A DNA stretch of 64,000 nt. Source: Maylandia zebra (taxonomy: Eukaryota; Chordata; Actinopteri; Cichliformes; Cichlidae). Where the stretch lies: contig NC_135176.1 in assembly GCF_041146795.1 (NCBI RefSeq), forward strand, positions 23,127,786-23,191,785, in the 5' to 3' direction. This document shows, in pieces, positions 58,001 to 64,000 of this stretch (position 1 is its first letter; the number at the start of each line of letters is the position of its first letter). The notes under the pieces are model-generated. The model had not been told where the DNA came from and did not search any database. It saw nothing but the letters and a program-made list of their open reading frames with translations. Position numbers and translations under genes: made by a program.

Positions 58001-61000
58001 TTAATCCCCTAAGAGAAAAGGTTCATTTTACCAGATTTAGCTAATAGCTAATTTTCATCTTGAAAGGCCAATAAGTAAAATATCAACTCAACTGAAAACA
58101 TCCTCCAAGCTGTAGCCCAGGCCAGCTGGATGTTTCTCCGGTTAGTTTGTTAAACTCTGACTCCAAAATATGTCAGCATATTAGAAATTTACAGCCTTAT
58201 ATGGTAAACAGACCCAAAATTTGCAACGTGATCTGAATTCCTTGTCAGTCATGTTGATCACTTGTTTTGTTTTTTATGAATGGTGTGCTGCCTTGAACTG
58301 TGGGACATGATCATCTGCTTTCTTTTTGTGAAGGATAGTCCAGCATATTCTACACTAGATGGGCAAATAGTGAAATCACTGAAGCACTTTTCCTGAACAT
58401 TTATACAGATCAATCAGCTCTTGTCATGGCTGCCATTCAGATACTGGGTCATTTCACTACTTTAGGATCGTTCCTAAACAAAAACGACTATTCAACCTCA
58501 ACCAACAAACAGCTAACTCAACAAGATGTTTTGGCAGGGATGTCGTCAATGTCTTGCTTTACTATCAGATTAATGATCAAGTTTGTGTTTCTCTGAAAAT
58601 ATTATGTTGCCACTGTGTTTGTCTGCTCAGGATAGTCCCAGAGTCTCCTCGCTGGCTGATCTCTCAAGGAAGAGTAAACGAGGCTGAAGCAATCCTGAAG
58701 CACGCTGCAAAGCTGAACAAAGTAGAGCCGCCACAGGCAATTTTTACACAAGCTGAGGTAAGTGCATCAGCAAGTTGGTGATTTTAAATCAGAGTGTGTT
58801 TTGAGAAATGTGCATTAGGTTAGAATAAAACTAAAACCTTTGACATTTGCACCATGATTATGCTTGTCTCTTGGCTTAGGTTTGCATTTCAAGTTAGCCT
58901 ATTTTTCTTTATAAAAATTCATTATATGGCTTTATAGCACATATGCAGAAGTCTGCAGGTCCAGGATCCAAAGTTTAACCACTTTGTCTGTTTTTTGCCA
59001 CAGATTGAAGATGCGCTCACAATGAAGGAGGAGAAGCAAAACATTTTGGTCATTGTGAAAAGCTGCAATATATTCTCTATTACACTGATATGTTCACTTC
59101 TGTGGTACATCTAGAATTTGCTCATATGATTTAGGAGATTAAAAGATTTAAACCAAAATAATTGCTTGTTATGTCAAATTAAGTTTTGCTTTGAATTTCT
59201 GTGCAGGATCATCATCACCATCAGCTACTATGCTTTAGTCCTCAACACTTCCAACCTGAACGGTGACCCTTACATAAACAGCTTCTTGTCTGCTGTCGTA
59301 GAAGTTCCAGCTTACATAATTGCCTTGGTACTGCTTAAGTACTGCTCCAGGCGCTTCTGCCAGTCTTCCACGCTCTTTCTCGGGGGTGTCATGATCCTCT
59401 GTGTCCACCTCATTCCAATAGGTAATGATTAAAGTGTTACAAGCAAGTCACTTGTTAATGAGTTCACACTGTGGATGAACAAATGTTTGCACTTCGTCCT
59501 CAGAAAATATAACAGGAACAAAACCCCATTTACTTACCTTGATAAAATAAAAATGTATTCAGAATGCATGTGACGTGTTATTTGACCAAGTTGAATACTT
59601 TTAGCTTCCGCTGTGACCAAATCGGACATGGGTCTAAAGGGCATTACAGACTGAGCGCGTGCAAAAAGAAACACAAAGTTCTAAATTTTCCAAATGCATT
59701 TTCACCAGAAAATGCACTGAGACAAAATAGGGCAGTTGAGCAGTTTTAGCACTTGTTGACAGAGTTGGAACCACATCTGAGGAGGCAGAGAAATAATTTC
59801 AGAGGGCCATTGACCCGGAGCAGTGTCTACTGTAGCTGTTCGTCTGATGTAAAATGGTATTTTTTAGTATTTGTATACTCGGTAACAGTGTCCGTTTTAA
59901 GTTACAATTGCACCTGTTGCCAGATGCAGTGGCCTGACTGGTCAGAGCTATTTATTTGGAACTGACAAAAAGTTTTTTGTTCATTAAACTAAATCCTGGC
60001 AAATCGTCAAGTGAAGTTCTGCAGTCGGTGAGAATTAGAACAGATATTTTAACGTGCAAAATATTTGGACCGATCTAATGCATTGTGTGTAAAGGCCTTA
60101 AGTGCAGTCTCTTTAGCATGGCTGCATTGTTTAAAAGTGCATATTAATCGACTGCTCATGAATATTTAGCACTAGCACAGCTCGAATGATTAAGTAAGGT
60201 ATATTTAGCTACATGAGGAAGTTAGAAACAACACTTAGTTATGTGCATCTCTTTTGACTTTTTAGGTTGTGCTGTAATGTTAAATGTTTTTTACTTCCAT
60301 AGGTTTACCAGGTGTGGCTGTTTTTCTTGAGATGTTGGGAAAGTTTGGCATCACATCAGCATTCTGTGTGGTGTATGCTGTCACATCAGAGCTGTTCCCC
60401 ACAGTTATCAGAAACACAGCAATGGGGATTTGCTCCATGGCTGCACGGATTGGGACCATCATCTCCCCATTTATTATTTACTTAGGTAGGATTTTTTGTT
60501 TGTTTTACTTCTTCAGGCATTTGGCTTTTACCAGGATTATTTTTAACAAAGTATTTAAAGTTAGCTGGCTTATTATTATTATGGCTTAGTACCTTTTATT
60601 ACATAGTAATGCTACTGTCAATACTATTCTGTCTTTCCAATTCCATTCAATTCATTTCACAACAACAGTTGTCTCAATTGTAAGGCAAAGACTCCACAAT
60701 AATACAGAGAAAAAGTCTTAACAACTTATAGTACAAAATCCCAAAGTTTTGCCCTTATTCTCTCCAATTTGTCTGCTTAACAATGCTACCAGTTCAGCTG
60801 GAACTCTGGAAAATTAAGCACATTTTTCAGTTCATAATTTTGTTTACATTCTATTTATTTATGTATTTATTGATGTTTTTGTTTTTCAGACTTGAAGTTG
60901 TATTAAAAGGTCAAGGTTTATGTTCTTTAACAAGAAAAAAATTAACTTTTGCTTATTTCTTCTTCTTTTTATTTTACTAGCAACAGATAGTCTGTTTTTG

Positions 61001-61368
61001 TTTTGATGTCCTTATCATTTTATTTTGCATTTTCTATTTGCAGGACAAGAATTCGAGGCACTCCCCTACATACTAATGGGAGTTCTAGCAATATGTGGTG
61101 CTGTCTTATGTTTGTTGTTGCCTGAAACAAATGGAAAAATCTTGCCAGAGACTATATCACAAATGCCACAGATATGCAGGTACGTTTAGGCATTAATATA
61201 TCTACAATCTTTATGTTTAATACCTATTTTGTCACAGTTAAAAAGTTTATGTCCCACTGTTGCTAAATGACACCTTGTTGTTCTAGCAGGAGAAAAGGAG
61301 AAAAGGAAAAGGAGGCTGAAAATGAAGCGACTCCATCTGTTTGCCAGCTCAAAGAATCTAAATTATAG
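55058..61368 (+). CDS. slc22a4/5-like: OCTN-like organic cation/carnitine transporter, gene 5 (extended N-terminus)
   Basis: SLC22/MFS transporter of 566 residues (567 with the alternative acceptor). Exons: 55058-55486, 56814-56917, 56991-57145, 57518-57689, 58631-58757, 59004-59104, 59207-59421, 60303-60485, 61044-61179, 61290-61368. Exon 1 is undivided. The protein has a 12-residue N-terminal extension ending in Ile13, which sits where the Met of the other paralogs lies ([15 protein letters not shown] against MRDYAETIGFLGQWG). Other marks: four sequons in the extracellular loop, SGLVSDRYGRR where the others have SGQLSDRxGRK, PESPRW at 290-295, [10 protein letters not shown] at 463-472 and a C-terminal ESKL (PDZ-type; also resembles a peroxisomal tail). 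The final exon has two in-frame acceptors 3 nt apart (TAGCAG). The poly-A signal is likely AATAAA at 61805-61810. It is the most divergent intact member, and the pseudogene upstream derives from it or its close sister. Confidence 0.94.
60640..60730 (-). repeat. Teleost repeat tail, third copy
   Basis: CATTCAATTCATTTCACAAC followed by AACAGTTGTCTCAATTGTAA and AATACAGAG: same family as 985-1070. In intron 8 of gene 5. Confidence 0.55.
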
Positions 61369-62555
61369 TTTGGCTTCTCTATGTTTTTATTTTTTGGTTT
61401 GTTTGTTGTTTTTTGTTTTTCAGATATTCAGTTGCTGCAGAACATCATGAAGCAGCATGACGTTCTGCAGTTAAACAGCATGTTATACATTTTAAACCTT
61501 CTTTTCAGTATTTTTGTGTTTTATGTCTTTTATTTTGAACTATTTTGTAACGGTACTGTATTTGTTTGTTTAGCTTACTTGTGTTATTGTGATGTTTCTT
61601 GTCATCAGCAGATGTAGCCACCTCTAGAAATTTAGGAAATTTGCTGGTGTGGAGCATTCAGATATGTCTCCATCCTGAGTCCCAATGGACTTCAAATACA
61701 TCTCTCACCACCTGCAACAGGCAGCGTGCAGAATATGCAGCACAATGCACACTTCTCCAAAATCCTCTGTCTATGTGGCAAATAATGGTAACGTGTTATT
61801 ACAAAATAAATAGTTTAGAATTAAAATACATTTCCTGGCGGTGTGGTTTCTACAGTTACACACATTTTTGACATAAAAGAACTCCCCACCTTCTTCAGAT
61901 ATCAGTGGGGTTGCGTGTTAGGAGTGTCAGTATGGGGACAGCCAAGCCTGAGCCAAAGGTTCAATCTCTTTATTTGTCCTGGAAACAAGTCAACTGATAC
62001 AGAAAAAATGATTTAGTATACATATATAAAGCCCTTAGAATCATCACTGCATTACTCCCTCATGTGGAGGCCCAGGAGAAAGCTTCTTCTATTTAGTAAC
62101 ACATCAAAAGAATGAAGGTGTTGCAATTACCGGGTCAATGTCCAGACCTCGACCTGATTAAAATGGTGTTTCTGGATCTCATGGACAGCTCTGCATAAAT
62201 GAATGTGCACAAACCTTATTTAAAGCAATGCTTAAATGCAATGTAGTATTGCTGACAGGTAACACTATTCACCTACTGAAATTCTTCCAGCTGCTTCTAT
62301 CCTTTGAGTTGCCTGATTTTAATCACTCTAAAATGTCTTTTGCCATGGCTTAAATCCTCCTACTGTACAACTGACTGCTCTGGTGGGCAAAACATTACTT
62401 AAGGTGCTGTTGTGGTGCCAAAAGCTGTATTTAGACATCTGAACCTGAGCTAGGCAGAGAGGAGAGGTGACTTGGAGGACTTCTGCTGGGTAGACCTGGT
62501 AATGCAGGAGGAGATGAAATGAACACAAAGCATCACTGGTGTATCCTTTTTTTAA

Positions 62556-62574
62556 AATAATAATAATAATAATA

Positions 62575-62640
<66 letters not shown>
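62556..62640. repeat. Inverted (AAT)n/(ATT)n microsatellite
   Basis: About 6 AAT units pass directly into about 22 ATT units, so the tract is partly self-complementary. Confidence 0.95.
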
Positions 62641-62642
<2 letters not shown>

Positions 62643-62824
62643 CTGCGTTTTACATCTGCACAAAAAAGCTGAGCTTTCTGTGATGTAATAAATAGTTTCC
62701 CCAACTTCTGTATGACCTTTCTTTCAATTCCGTTTTTGTGATGACAGAAAAATAGTGCTAATATTCTGTCTCTCTGGACCCTGTACGAACTATTTAATTG
62801 TGGTAAATGGGTGGGATAACTGAT

Positions 62825-62827
<3 letters not shown>

Positions 62828-62862
<35 letters not shown>
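62828..62862. repeat. Run of 35 T
   Basis: Uninterrupted homopolymer; possibly the poly-A tail of a minus-strand retroelement, but no body was recognised. Confidence 0.9.
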
Positions 62863-62865
<3 letters not shown>

Positions 62866-63485
62866 ACTTAAAGACAAAGCCACCTAGACTAAGATGAGTC
62901 TATTTTACTATTTTTAATAATTTAGGTTCCACGGGTAAGAGCAGTGTGAACAGGGACATGGATATTTAATAAAGTATCATTTTAATTCACCCTCACTATA
63001 ATCAGATAATACATAGGTATCTCTGAATAAGACATAAAAAATGTGCGTGCTTTCACCAGCGCTTGGAGGCAACGAACAAAAACAAAAGATCCAGGAAACC
63101 TTGGTGTCGCAGCAGTAGGCTGTTATTACTGCGACAATGAGACGCCTAGGCTACGTGGGGCTGTGTGAGGACACAGTGTGTGATGTAAGATGCTTGTACA
63201 TATTTTTGTTGACACATTTCATCGTTGACATTAGTTAACTGCTAATTAATTATTTTGTGCGCGTCTTTTAAAAGGCCGCGGTGTTGGCTAGAGTTTTATG
63301 CGTTTTTTAAATAAGCGTTTTGTTTTTTGTTTTTTTAAAATGAAGCGTCATCAGTTTCCGGGGAAAGTCCGCCAGCATTTCGCTTTCAATTCAGATGCGA
63401 CGGCACGATTTAAATGTAAACCAGTGTAATTGTTTTACATTTTATTACAAAACGTAAAAATAATTAATATCGACTGGACTGTTTG

Positions 63486-63559
63486 TATATAAGAAGCTGG
63501 ATTCGGGAAGCTGCAAGAACAAAACTGACCACAGCGATGAACGCAAATCGGAGTTACTG
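63486..63559 (+). other. Possible promoter and first exon of a gene running off the right edge
   Basis: TATATAAG at 63486-63493 is followed by an ATG at 63537 in a short open stretch (MNANRSY plus TG) that ends at a good donor, CTG/GTAAGT, at 63559/63560. The preceding 250 bp are richer in CpG than the rest of the window (GTGCGCG, GGCCGCGG). A second ATG..donor unit (MEAHVE, then GTGAGT) lies at about 63714-63731. No protein family is recognisable from so few codons. Confidence 0.3.
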
Positions 63560-64000
63560 GTAAGTCTTGCGTAGGAATTGTGCCTGAAGGGCCGAGCAAA
63601 GTAAAAGTGAAACCGAACACACAAGCTAACTGCTTCATTCTTTGCTCAAATCCACTCGAGCTTTAATTCATATATGGATGGATTTTTTTTTCATCTTTTA
63701 TGCGGAATATATTGATGGAGGCACATGTTGAGGTGAGTTTTTTCTTTTAATCTGCATACTCGCATCATTTCGCCCCAGATGGCGGCAGTTCTGTTTTTTC
63801 ATTACAGCCTTGATGTAACTGGAATAGCTGGAGCTTACATCACTTAACAGATATGAAATCGGAAATCAATGCAACTTTCTCTGTCAATTCTTGGCGTGCT
63901 ATTCATTAGAAAATTATAAAGAAACGCGATATGCACGATATGCACAGAAAACAAAACATGAATAAAGGAACACCAAAAGGTAGGGATCGTCATGCTTCAC

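Larger units (their letters stand above)
61369..63200. other. Spacer after gene 5, repeats only
   Basis: No gene seen. It includes a probable Tc1-like transposase fragment at about 62125-62220 (GGGTCAATGTCCAGACCTCG, broken frame), a compound microsatellite and a T run. The ORFs of 60-90 aa here have no recognisable features. Confidence 0.55.

Noticed and set aside
1-64000. CRISPR arrays, tRNA, rRNA or bacterial operons
   Set aside because: No spaced direct-repeat array, no cloverleaf-type gene and no prokaryotic gene packing seen on either strand; not a substitute for a covariance-model scan.

Overview
The window looks like nuclear DNA of a teleost fish, probably a percomorph and possibly a cichlid. 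It is AT-rich, has split genes with GT..AG introns, and carries typical fish repeats: L2-like and Rex1-like LINEs, Tc1/mariner, hAT and piggyBac-type elements, and abundant microsatellites. There is no bacterial or viral gene organisation. The species is an inference; no marker gene fixes it.

The core of the window, about 9.3-61.4 kb, is a local cluster of organic cation/carnitine transporters of the SLC22A4/SLC22A5 (OCTN) subfamily. I could assemble five complete genes exon by exon: gene 1 (+, 9343-18497), gene 2 (+, 19009-27830), gene 3 (-, 30502-40055), gene 4 (+, 44395-48586) and gene 5 (+, 55058-61368). They encode about 550, 550, 551, 541 and 566 residues. All share the same ten-exon plan and intron phases (0,2,1,2,0,2,1,1,2). 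A broken partial copy containing exons 5-7 lies at 52.5-53.7 kb and most resembles gene 5. Genes 1 and 2 are close head-to-tail neighbours only 511 bp apart. They alone share an extra phase-0 intron inside exon 1. Gene 3 is inverted, tail-to-tail with gene 2 and head-to-head with gene 4.

The left edge (10-3074, minus strand) holds the first four coding exons of a CD2/SLAM-type immunoglobulin-superfamily receptor; its cytoplasmic tail lies outside the window. The stretch 3.1-9.3 kb has no gene I can support, only repeats. The right edge (about 63.2-64 kb) is richer in CpG and contains a TATA-like box followed by a possible first exon of another plus-strand gene.

The introns and spacers are full of mobile elements. 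Several have boundaries that can be read from target-site duplications: a Tc1/mariner-type element with very long inverted repeats that has a 5'-truncated L2-type LINE inside one repeat (intron 4 of gene 2), three hAT-type MITEs with 8-bp duplications, a piggyBac-type MITE flanked by TTAA, and a foldback MITE in gene 3. The five transporters probably act as plasma-membrane solute carriers with diverging substrates or tissues. Differences in their start codons, C-terminal tails and conserved motifs suggest divergence after duplication. I found no convincing wholly new biological system. The most notable signals are the shared gained intron, the moved start codon in gene 5 and the nested transposon.
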